In this document: piece after piece, positions 51,525-59,082 of the stretch
How positions within the stretch are numbered: the stretch's first letter is position 1
Layout of the letters: each line of letters begins with the position of its first letter
Assembly (NCBI RefSeq): GCF_014230055.1
Contig: NZ_JACHVA010000033.1
Location: 1 to 64,000 of the forward strand
Origin: Puniceicoccus vermicola
GTDB lineage: Bacteria; Verrucomicrobiota; Verrucomicrobiia; Opitutales; Puniceicoccaceae
Reading direction: 5' to 3'
DNA length: 64,000 nucleotides
Program-made: the position numbers and the translations under genes
Notes under the pieces: generated by a model
Seen by the model: only the letters and a program-made list of their open reading frames with translations
Databases searched by the model: none
Told to the model about the DNA's origin: nothing

Positions 51525-52718
51525 TCAATCGCCAAGGAGGCGGTAGGCATCCCGGGCGATTTCCCCTTCTTCATCGGTCGGAATCACCAAGATCTCGATC
51601 TTCGCATTAGCCGCACCAATCAAGCCCTCGACTCCGCGAATGTTCTGATTGCGGTCCGGATCGATTTCGACGCCTAGCTCCGACAACCGCTCGGTGCTCT
51701 TGGCCCGGATGTTCGAGCCATACTCACCGATCCCTCCCGTGAAGACAATTCCGTCACAACCGTTCAAAACGGCGAGGAAGCTGCCGATATATTTACGGAT
51801 GCGATAGCAAAAGACATCAATTGCCAACTGGGCAGATTCGCTACCTTCGGCAGCGTGCTTCTCCAACTCTCGCATGTCATTGGAAATACCGGACAAACCA
51901 AGAAGCCCGGACTCCCGATTAATGAGTCGGTCGATGTCTTCGAAGGACCATCCAGATCGACCTAGATGCAAAAGAATCGCCGGATCAAGATCACCACTTC
52001 TCGTTCCCATTACCATTCCTTCTAACGGCGTTAGGCCCATCGAAGTGTCGAGACAGCGGCCATTTTCAATCGCCGCCATTGAGCATCCATTTCCCAGGTG
52101 ACAGGTAATCCAACGGCTCGCCAAAGGGTCTTTTCCGGTGAGCTCAGCCGCGCGTCGCGCCACAAAGCGATGCGACGTTCCGTGAAATCCATAACGCCGA
52201 ATTTTCTCCTCCTTGTAGAGTTTCTCCGGCAGAGCGTAGCGATAGGCTTCAGCAGGTATCGTCTGGTGAAAGGCCGTATCGAAGCAGACCACTTGAGGAC
52301 GTTCGGGAGCGATCGCGCGGGCGGCCTCGATCCCGATCAGATTCGGGGGATTGTGAAGGGGAGCGAGATCGCTGCAGGCGCGAATCCCCTCCATCACCTG
52401 ATCATCAACCACAACACTATCTGAGTATTTCTCGCCCCCGTGCACGACCCGGTGACCAAATCCGTCTATCTCCGACAGATCCGATACCGCTCCTTTCTCA
52501 TCATCCGCAAGGAAGGCTAGAATTGATTGCAACGCCTCCTGATGATCTTTCGCGGAAACATCTGCATCAATCTTTCCCCGAACCGTCTCCTGATGCCCTT
52601 TTGGCTTTTCCTCTCCGATTCGCTCGATCAGCCCCGTGGCGTGGACTTCTCTCTCCGGCATGGAAATGAGCTTGTACTTTACAGAAGAACTTCCGCAGTT
52701 GATCACCAGTATATTCAT
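51525..52718 (-). CDS. ackA: acetate kinase
   Basis: Makes ATP and acetate from acetyl phosphate. Signatures: LVINCGSSSVKYKLI (~5-18), FGHRVVHGGEKYSDS (~80), GFHGTSHRFVARRAAEL (~170) and GLTPLEGMVMGTRSGDLDP (~210). Length 397 after choosing ATG 52718; a start 15 bases upstream is possible. No phosphotransacetylase gene is adjacent. It follows tsaD by ~80 bases and may be read from the same message or its own promoter. Confidence 0.95.
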   Translation of the reverse strand: MNILVINCGSSSVKYKLISMPEREVHATGLIERIGEEKPKGHQETVRGKIDADVSAKDHQEALQSILAFLADDEKGAVSDLSEIDGFGHRVVHGGEKYSDSVVVDDQVMEGIRACSDLAPLHNPPNLIGIEAARAIAPERPQVVCFDTAFHQTIPAEAYRYALPEKLYKEEKIRRYGFHGTSHRFVARRAAELTGKDPLASRWITCHLGNGCSMAAIENGRCLDTSMGLTPLEGMVMGTRSGDLDPAILLHLGRSGWSFEDIDRLINRESGLLGLSGISNDMRELEKHAAEGSESAQLAIDVFCYRIRKYIGSFLAVLNGCDGIVFTGGIGEYGSNIRAKSTERLSELGVEIDPDRNQNIRGVEGLIGAANAKIEILVIPTDEEGEIARDAYRLLGD

Positions 52719-52796
52719 GTGACGATTGGCCATTTCTCTTCACCATGTAAATTACACGCCAATCGAGCCAGACGTTTTTTGCAAAACCTGTGAAAC

Positions 52797-53831
52797 CTAG
52801 TCGGTCAGAGGCAGAGAAGGCTCAAATCCCAGGCGATCCCCGGCTAGGGAAACCGTCCCCGGATTTGCATAGGCAGCAAAAGCAATCATGGCCGCATTGT
52901 CCCCCGTGACCTTCGGCTCGGCCACTAGTCCCGGCAATCGAGTCTTCCCCGCCAATGCAGAAAAGCGTTCTCGCAGGGCCTTGTTGTTGGCCACCCCGCC
53001 GGACAAGCCCAGGCTCCGGATTCCACTTTCCGACTTCAGCACCTGCCTCATTTTCCGTACTAACGCGTCCACTACCGCTTCTTGATAGGAAGCACAGAGA
53101 TTCCCGAACGAGTCCCGGATCTCCTCAGGAGCCATCTTTTCCAATCGGTAACGCAAACTGGTCTTCAAGCCGCTGAAACTGAAGGCGCGCTCCTTGGGAT
53201 CCGCAAAGGCCCGTGGAAAACGAAAGGCACTGACGTCACCGCCCTCCGCCCGGCGTTCAATCTCCGGGCCACCCGGATACGGGAGTCCCATCAATTTTGC
53301 ACCCTTATCCAAAGCCTCTCCGGCCGCATCATCACGGGTCTCCGCCAGAATCTCGATTGAGCGGTCCCGCTCCAACCGAAACAGGATGGTATTTCCGCCG
53401 CTGACAAGGAGTCCGAGGTGAGGAAGCAGATTCGCCAGTCGCTCCTCAAACGAATCCGGGTCCTCCGCGTGAACGGGGATAAAGGGTGACCAAGCGTGGC
53501 CCGCGAGATGATTCACTCCGACCAAGGGACAGTCATGATACAGCGAAAACCCCTTGGCCGCGGCAATCCCGATAGCGAGGCAACCTGCAAGCCCAGGACC
53601 CCGGGTGACTGCCACTTGATCAATCGAAGCGAAGTCCACCTTTTCTCGCAGGGATTCGAAGAGCCGGGGAAAATGTTCGAGGTGCTCACGGGCAGCCAGA
53701 TCCGGCACCACACCTCCAAACTCACGATGCAGCACCAGCTGGCTGTGAATCAGCGAACACTCTAGCCCTTTCGCAGGATCAAAGAGGGCCAAAGCCGACT
53801 CGTCACACGAACTTTCGACTCCGAGAATCAT
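52797..53831 (-). CDS. tsaD: tRNA threonylcarbamoyladenosine transferase (TsaD)
   Basis: Adds threonylcarbamoyl to A37 of tRNAs that read ANN codons; works with TsaB, TsaC and TsaE. ASKHA-fold signatures: ILGVESSCDESALALFD (1-17), the iron-binding NHLAGHAW (~107-114), GLLVSGGNTILFRL (~140) and LSGGVANNKALRERF (~275). Length 344 is usual. Its start overlaps the ctpA stop by ATGA. Confidence 0.96.
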   Translation of the reverse strand: MILGVESSCDESALALFDPAKGLECSLIHSQLVLHREFGGVVPDLAAREHLEHFPRLFESLREKVDFASIDQVAVTRGPGLAGCLAIGIAAAKGFSLYHDCPLVGVNHLAGHAWSPFIPVHAEDPDSFEERLANLLPHLGLLVSGGNTILFRLERDRSIEILAETRDDAAGEALDKGAKLMGLPYPGGPEIERRAEGGDVSAFRFPRAFADPKERAFSFSGLKTSLRYRLEKMAPEEIRDSFGNLCASYQEAVVDALVRKMRQVLKSESGIRSLGLSGGVANNKALRERFSALAGKTRLPGLVAEPKVTGDNAAMIAFAAYANPGTVSLAGDRLGFEPSLPLTD

Positions 53832-55159
53832 GACTCTCCTTCGTCGATCTCGGCTTCCGAATTCATTTCCGACCGCAACAACTCGATCGCTTTCTCCAAG
53901 GCCTCGTCGGGGATGGGGGAAAACCCGAACTTATCTTCGAAGGCCTCATCGGACAATCCGAAGTCGTGCTGGGATTGAATGGAAAGGCGCAATATGTCTT
54001 CTTCGTCGATTTCGACCAACTCATCCGGTTCGAGTCCCACCCCTTCGATGGCTCTCCCGTCCGGGAGGATGTAACGGGCTGTGGTCATCGAAACTCCGTC
54101 GCCACCACTGAACTGATACACCGATTGGACCGATCCCTTACCATAGGAAACTTCACCGACCACCTTGGCTCTCCCCAAAGCCTGCAAGACTCCAGCCATA
54201 ATCTCCGAAGCGGAGGCGCTGAAGCGGTTTTGCAACAGGACGACGGGGAGATCCTCCGGAACCATCGCCGGCTGCTCGGTATAAAACTCTTCAATCACTC
54301 CGAGGCCGCGACCGCGCACGGTGAGAAATTCCACGCCCGCCGGGACAAATAATTCAATATTGCCACGAGCCGCGTCGAGCAAACCACCCGGGTTGTTGCG
54401 CAGATCGATGACGAGGCCTTCCATGCCCTCACTGAGCAGCCCTTGAATCGCCTGTTCCAATTCGACCGCCGTTCGTTGCCCAAAAACTCCTACGGAGAGA
54501 TAACCGATGTGATCCGGAAGCATTTCAATGTCCCGCACACTTTCAAAGGAAAGGAGTCGACGCTCGATCGTCTTCTGAATCACATCTTCCTCGCCAGCAC
54601 GCCGAACCCCGACCTCGACTTCCGTTCCCGCCTCGCCACGCAGTTGATTCACGATCTCCCCTACACCGGCTTCCTCAACGTCCTCTCCATCGACCTCGAC
54701 AATCCAGTCCCCGGGCAGGATCCCGGCTTCGCGAGCCGCTCCGTCAGGATTCAGGTCCATGACGAAGACCCGGCCATCAATCTCGCGGACCTCTGCCCCG
54801 ATGCCCGCATAGGATTGCCGGGTCGGGATCGAGTAATCCTCAAATTCATTTCCCGAGAGATAGGTCGAGTAGGAATCGAGCCCCCCAATCAGGCCGTGCA
54901 GGGCATTGTCCCCGAGCTGATCAAAGCCCGACTTGTCCTCGCTTACATAGCTTTCCTCCGCGAGAAGCATCACGTAGCCGACTTTCCCCATGTTTCGCCA
55001 AAAAGACAGGGTAAAGACCCCATCCAAGTGTGGTGCGCGTAGATACAGGAAGGTCAGCTGACCGATCACAAAGACCAGCAGAAAGATTACGATGATTTTT
55101 CGGAAGCGCACAGAGAGAGTCTTAGAGCAAAATAAGGTGAGGGCAAATCCCCCTCTCAT
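53828..55159 (-). CDS. C-terminal processing serine protease (S41, CtpA/Prc type)
   Basis: An exported protease anchored by one N-terminal helix (KIIVIFLLVFVIGQLTFLYL, ~20-40). A PDZ domain follows (SYAGIGAEVREIDGRVFVMD, ~115-190) and then the S41 catalytic domain: GLVIDLRNNPGGLLDAA (~245), the Ser in NRFSASASEIMAGVLQ (~310) and the Lys in GEVSYGKGSVQ (~335), forming the Ser-Lys dyad. ATG 55159 is used over a TTG one codon before. The acidic C-terminus may regulate it. Substrates could include envelope proteins or pseudopilins; the link is inference. Confidence 0.93.
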   Translation of the reverse strand: MRGGFALTLFCSKTLSVRFRKIIVIFLLVFVIGQLTFLYLRAPHLDGVFTLSFWRNMGKVGYVMLLAEESYVSEDKSGFDQLGDNALHGLIGGLDSYSTYLSGNEFEDYSIPTRQSYAGIGAEVREIDGRVFVMDLNPDGAAREAGILPGDWIVEVDGEDVEEAGVGEIVNQLRGEAGTEVEVGVRRAGEEDVIQKTIERRLLSFESVRDIEMLPDHIGYLSVGVFGQRTAVELEQAIQGLLSEGMEGLVIDLRNNPGGLLDAARGNIELFVPAGVEFLTVRGRGLGVIEEFYTEQPAMVPEDLPVVLLQNRFSASASEIMAGVLQALGRAKVVGEVSYGKGSVQSVYQFSGGDGVSMTTARYILPDGRAIEGVGLEPDELVEIDEEDILRLSIQSQHDFGLSDEAFEDKFGFSPIPDEALEKAIELLRSEMNSEAEIDEGES

Positions 55160-55190
55160 CAACGTCGGGATGCATGAATGATCAGACCGC

Positions 55191-56138
55191 CTAAATCACT
55201 TGGCGCAATAAATCTCCCACTTCTGCGAACCAATCCCGAACCGGTTGTTCGAGCCAGAGAACATAGAGGCCAATCGCCGCGCAGAGCATCGGCCCAAAGG
55301 GCACCGCAGTGCCGAATCCAATCGGCCCTTCTTCACCATCGTCCTCGCCGACCGGCGTTTCTTCACCAGGCTCTGATTTTTCGGCAGCCGGAACCTGGGG
55401 TGCCTCCCCTTTCATTCGCTGCCAAATCAAGATGGGTAGCAGGAGGACCGTTCCGATCAAGGCCCCTGCAAAGAGTGAAAACACCGCGCCCTGCCAACCG
55501 CAAAAAGCCCCGAAGCATCCAGCCAACTTCACATCCCCCTGGCCCAGTGCCTCCTTGCGGAATACGATTTCCGCCAAGGCTCCGAACCAATAAAGAACCG
55601 AGGACCCCACCAAGGCACCCACGACTGCGGAGGAAATCCCCGAGAAAGTCGCAATCCCCCCCGGGTTCGCGAACCCGTGCATTTCCGGCACCAAAGCCGA
55701 TAGAAAAACGCCGAGGAACATTCCGCCGACCGAAAAGCGGTCGGGGATGATAAAATGGTCCAAGTCGATGAATACCGCGGGAACCAGCAATGCGAAGAAC
55801 GCCCAATAGCAGAGAGCCACCGGAATCGGCTGACTCATCCATGCCAACAGGAACAGGAGGGCAGTCAGGAACTCAACAAACGGATAGCGGATGCTGAATT
55901 TGCGCCCGCAGCAGCGAGCCTTTCCGCGAAGGAGAAGCCAACTGAGAATCGGGATATTGTCATACCAGGCAATTGGCTTCCCGCATGCGCAACGGGAGCC
56001 AGGGAAGACGACAGACTTCCCCTCCGGAATGCGATAGATGCAAACGTTGAGAAAACTCCCGACGATGGATCCAAAAACGAAGGCGAGAATCCAACCAAAC
56101 CAGGGGAAGCTTTCAAAGACTTGGGCAGCTGCAGACAT
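55191..56138 (-). CDS. prepilin peptidase (A24, PilD/GspO type)
   Basis: Inner-membrane aspartic protease and N-methylase for type IV prepilins and pseudopilins. Signature GSIVGSFLNVCIYRIPEG (~22-40), a zinc-type cysteine quartet (CACG and CCGR, ~49-77), and catalytic aspartates in LDHFIIPDRFSVGG and GQGDVKLAGCFGAF. The C-terminal part has an acidic insertion (~255-280) and one extra helix. It could process the pseudopilin-like protein at 6125-9289. It lies between hisG and ctpA on the same strand. Confidence 0.93.
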   Translation of the reverse strand: MSAAAQVFESFPWFGWILAFVFGSIVGSFLNVCIYRIPEGKSVVFPGSRCACGKPIAWYDNIPILSWLLLRGKARCCGRKFSIRYPFVEFLTALLFLLAWMSQPIPVALCYWAFFALLVPAVFIDLDHFIIPDRFSVGGMFLGVFLSALVPEMHGFANPGGIATFSGISSAVVGALVGSSVLYWFGALAEIVFRKEALGQGDVKLAGCFGAFCGWQGAVFSLFAGALIGTVLLLPILIWQRMKGEAPQVPAAEKSEPGEETPVGEDDGEEGPIGFGTAVPFGPMLCAAIGLYVLWLEQPVRDWFAEVGDLLRQVI

Positions 56139-56251
56139 CCCTCAGTCTTTACCGCGGGACCGCCGCTGCGGTCGATGCCAAAAACCGACCGCCGCCCACC
56201 CGACCGGCGCAGAGATTCCTCCGCCGGTCGAGCAGAACGCGTCAAAGCGCC

Positions 56252-57136
56252 TTAGTAAATTACCTTGTTGAGCGGATACTCGATGATCCCCTCGGCTCCG
56301 GCATCCTTCAGCTGCGGAATGATTTCACGCACCACCTTCTCGTCGAGAATGGTCTCCACCGCGACCCAATCGTCGGCAGTCAGCGGCGAAATTGTCGGCT
56401 GGCGCAGGGAAGGAAGGTCTTTGAGAAGTGCTTCCAAGCGCGAGCGCTCGATGTTCAACTTCAGGCCCACTTTGTTCTGGGCTTCCAGAGCGGAGGTCAG
56501 CAGAAGCGCGATGTCTTCGATCTTCTTGCGCTTTACCGGATCTTCCCAAGCCGTCTTGTTGGCGATGAGCTTCGTATTCGTGTAAAGGAGAGTGTCGACG
56601 ATGCGCAACTTGTTGGCCCGCAGCGAGCTACCAGTCTCGGTAAGATCAACAATCGCATCGACCAAATCCGGAACCTTGACCTCGGTGGCACCCCAGGAGA
56701 ATTCCACATCCGCGGTCACACCGTGTTTCTCGAGAAACTTACGGGTCATCCCCACCACCTCGGTAGCGATGCGCTTGCCTTCCAGATCCTTGACCGTGTG
56801 GATATCGGACGCCTCCGGCACCGCGAGCACCCAGCGGGAGCGGACCGTCGAGGCCTTGCTGTAAATCAGGTCACAGACTTCGACGATGTCCGAACCGTTT
56901 TCCTCGATCCAGTCGAGACCGGTAAGACCACAATCGAAGAACCCATGCTCCACATAACGGCTTACCTCCTGGGCCCGGACAAAGCTGCCTTCGAGTTCCG
57001 GATCATCAATCGACGGACGATAGGATCGGGAGCTGACCTGGATACGGAATCCAGCCATTCCGAAAAGGCGGATGGTCGCGTCCTGAAGACTTCCTTTTGG
57101 AAGCCCCAGGTTGAGGACGGGTTTTGTTTCGCTCAT
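56252..57136 (-). CDS. hisG: ATP phosphoribosyltransferase (long HisG form)
   Basis: First step of histidine synthesis from ATP and PRPP. N-terminal [25 protein letters not shown], then [14 protein letters not shown] and the PRPP-binding [21 protein letters not shown] (~145-165). A C-terminal regulatory domain is present ([40 protein letters not shown]), so the enzyme is feedback inhibited without HisZ. ATG 57136 is preferred to a TTG 33 bases upstream. Other his genes are not in the window. Confidence 0.95.
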   Translation of the reverse strand: MSETKPVLNLGLPKGSLQDATIRLFGMAGFRIQVSSRSYRPSIDDPELEGSFVRAQEVSRYVEHGFFDCGLTGLDWIEENGSDIVEVCDLIYSKASTVRSRWVLAVPEASDIHTVKDLEGKRIATEVVGMTRKFLEKHGVTADVEFSWGATEVKVPDLVDAIVDLTETGSSLRANKLRIVDTLLYTNTKLIANKTAWEDPVKRKKIEDIALLLTSALEAQNKVGLKLNIERSRLEALLKDLPSLRQPTISPLTADDWVAVETILDEKVVREIIPQLKDAGAEGIIEYPLNKVIY

Positions 57137-57186
57137 CCTCCCAGCATAAGACTCCCAGCCCTGACTCAAGAGAAAATCAGTATCTT

Positions 57187-57221
57187 ATTGTAAAAACCGC
57201 TGGACGGTTGTAAAAATCGCT
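57187..57221 (+). promoter_or_regulatory. direct repeat upstream of the response regulator gene
   Basis: Two near-identical 15-base copies, TTGTAAAAA(C/T)CGCT with one extra base before each, spaced 20 bases start to start. OmpR-family regulators bind direct repeats about two helical turns apart, so this may be an autoregulatory site ~58 bases before the gene start. Confidence 0.55.
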
Positions 57222-57278
57222 CGCTTTTAACGATCATCTATCACCAAATTGAAACTTATTCGCATTTAGACGCGCCTC

Positions 57279-58022
57279 ATGGACACCACTTCGAAACCCC
57301 TTATCTTGATCGTTGAAGACGACGAGGACATTGCCAATGTCACCGCCGAACATCTCGTGGAAGCGGGAATGCATGCGCAAATTTTCAACCGGGTCACGAA
57401 AGCGGAAGAGTATCTCAAAAAGAATCACGTCAACCTCGTCCTCCTCGACATCAACCTCCCGGACGCCGACGGCTTCACACTTTTGGACAGCATTCGAAGT
57501 AGTGAAACACAGGTACCAGTGATTTTTGTGACGGGTGCGAATTCTGAAACCACCAAAGTCCGCGGACTGGATGTGGGAGCCGACGACTACGTCACCAAAC
57601 CTTTCAGCGCCAGCGAGCTCGTTGCCCGCATTCGGGCTGTCCTTCGACGCACTGACACCCGGCACGACCTGAACCTGACTCCGAACTTTACGGTATCGGA
57701 CAAACCCTTCGACTTCCTTGGCGCCACGATTAACGGCGCACGGATGGAAATCATCTTTCCCGATCAGGAGAAGGAAACTCTCGGCCGCAAGGAACTCGGT
57801 ATTCTTGCCCACCTCGTAGAGAACAAAGGGAAAATTATTCCCCGCAAAAGCATGATCCACGCCGTCTGGGGACCACACGCCAATGTGAAAAGTCGCTCGC
57901 TGGATCAATACATCGTGAAAGTCCGTGACCTCCTCAAGCGTCACGGTTGCGACGATGGACCCTTCCGCACCGTTCACGGCGTCGGCTTCATCTACGATCC
58001 CGACGGCGAGAATCCCGCGTAA
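57279..58022 (+). CDS. OmpR/PhoB-family response regulator
   Basis: A 247-residue two-domain regulator. Receiver (residues ~7-120) with acidic pocket EDDED, the phosphoacceptor Asp in VLLDINLPDADG, Thr in FVTGAN and Lys in VTKPFSASE. The C-terminal winged helix (~165-240) has GRKELGILAHLVENKGKIIPRKSMIHAVWG and SLDQYIVKVRDLLKRHG. No histidine kinase lies beside it, so it is an orphan in this window. The kinase and target genes are unknown. Confidence 0.93.
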   Translation: MDTTSKPLILIVEDDEDIANVTAEHLVEAGMHAQIFNRVTKAEEYLKKNHVNLVLLDINLPDADGFTLLDSIRSSETQVPVIFVTGANSETTKVRGLDVGADDYVTKPFSASELVARIRAVLRRTDTRHDLNLTPNFTVSDKPFDFLGATINGARMEIIFPDQEKETLGRKELGILAHLVENKGKIIPRKSMIHAVWGPHANVKSRSLDQYIVKVRDLLKRHGCDDGPFRTVHGVGFIYDPDGENPA

Positions 58023-58034
58023 GGTTCGCCTTCG

Positions 58035-58901
58035 CTAAGCGCCAAAGCGCTTTTCCACCTCGGCTGCGGTGGACTTCATCTCCATCTCGGAGAAAAATTC
58101 CTTCAGCCCCTCGACATCGGCTTCAACAGGATCGAGGGAGACCGGATGCGTCTCGGTCAACCGGGTCAGTTTCTGGTTACGGAGTAGATTTTCTTTCTCT
58201 TCGCCCACTTTGGCTTGAAACCGCGGCGGCTTGAGGCGACCGGAATTCTGAATGATCCCTTCCAAAGTTCCGTAAGAGCGGAGCCAGTTCGAAGCCGTCT
58301 TCGGCCCGACTCCGGCCAACCCCGGGATATTGTCCGAATTGTCCCCGACGAGAGCCAAGTAGTCGGCAATCTGATCTGGCCGCACCCCAAATTTTTCCTG
58401 AACGGCCGCCTCATCCAGAGTCCGCCAGCCCAATCGCGGATTGGCAGTCGGCGGCGGTAGCAGCTGGGCAACCTTCCCCCCAACGCATTGGGCAAGATCC
58501 TTATCCGCACTGACGATCAGCGACTCTTCTCCCTTCTCAGAAAGACTTCGCGCGGCCGAGGCGATGAGATCATCCGCCTCCACGCCACTGGATTCGATCA
58601 CCTCGATCCCCATCAACCGGGTCACGCGACGGATCTCCGGAAACTGCTGCCGCAAGGCCTCGGGCATCTCCGTCCGGTTGGCTTTATACTCCGGCAAGAG
58701 CGCCTCACGCTCACGATCCCCGTGGAGATCGAAAAAGGCGATCACTCCCGCTTCGGGGTAAAGGTCCCTCAACCGCCAGATCGTCTTCACCCACCCGTGC
58801 AAAGCATTGGTCGGAAACCCATCCGCACGCGTCAGCTCCGGAACGGCGTAAAAGCTGCGAAAGGCCAAATTGAATCCATCGAGAAGGAGAGTCTTACCCA
58901 T
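58035..58901 (-). CDS. stand-alone 5'-3' exonuclease (PolA N-terminal/flap type)
   Basis: A 288-residue nuclease like the N-terminal domain of DNA polymerase I. Metal-binding acidic residues appear in LLLDGFNLAFRSFY (Asp8), GVEADDLIASAAR (~112) and SADKDLAQCV (~137); the helix-hairpin-helix is VGDNSDNIPGLAGVGPKTASNWL (~185-207). It is not fused to a polymerase. A role in removing RNA primers or flaps is expected. The repeated GTCAA/AGAACAG motif lies 54 bases before the start. Confidence 0.92.
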   Translation of the reverse strand: MGKTLLLDGFNLAFRSFYAVPELTRADGFPTNALHGWVKTIWRLRDLYPEAGVIAFFDLHGDREREALLPEYKANRTEMPEALRQQFPEIRRVTRLMGIEVIESSGVEADDLIASAARSLSEKGEESLIVSADKDLAQCVGGKVAQLLPPPTANPRLGWRTLDEAAVQEKFGVRPDQIADYLALVGDNSDNIPGLAGVGPKTASNWLRSYGTLEGIIQNSGRLKPPRFQAKVGEEKENLLRNQKLTRLTETHPVSLDPVEADVEGLKEFFSEMEMKSTAAEVEKRFGA

Positions 58902-58954
58902 AGCCCCAAACCATGCCTGAACTTAGGCACCGAGGGCGACCGGAAAATCCATAC

Positions 58955-58982
58955 ACTATAGATCTGTTCTCTTTATATTGAC
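58955..58982 (-). promoter_or_regulatory. repeated motif GTCAA-N7-AGAACAG with TATAGT upstream of the exonuclease gene
   Basis: On the minus strand GTCAA (58982-58978), seven bases, AGAACAG (58970-58964), then TATAGT (58960-58955). As a promoter the TGTCAA to TATAGT spacer is 17 bases, an ideal length. It is the only copy on the minus strand and points to the minus-strand gene. Confidence 0.55.
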
Positions 58983-59082
58983 ATCGTAAGAATTCGGCTC
59001 TCTCGCCCAATAATGAGACGCCATGGAGATACCTAGATCCTAGCCCCTTGACAGCGCGGGCGCAGGGATCACTCTGTTTGCT

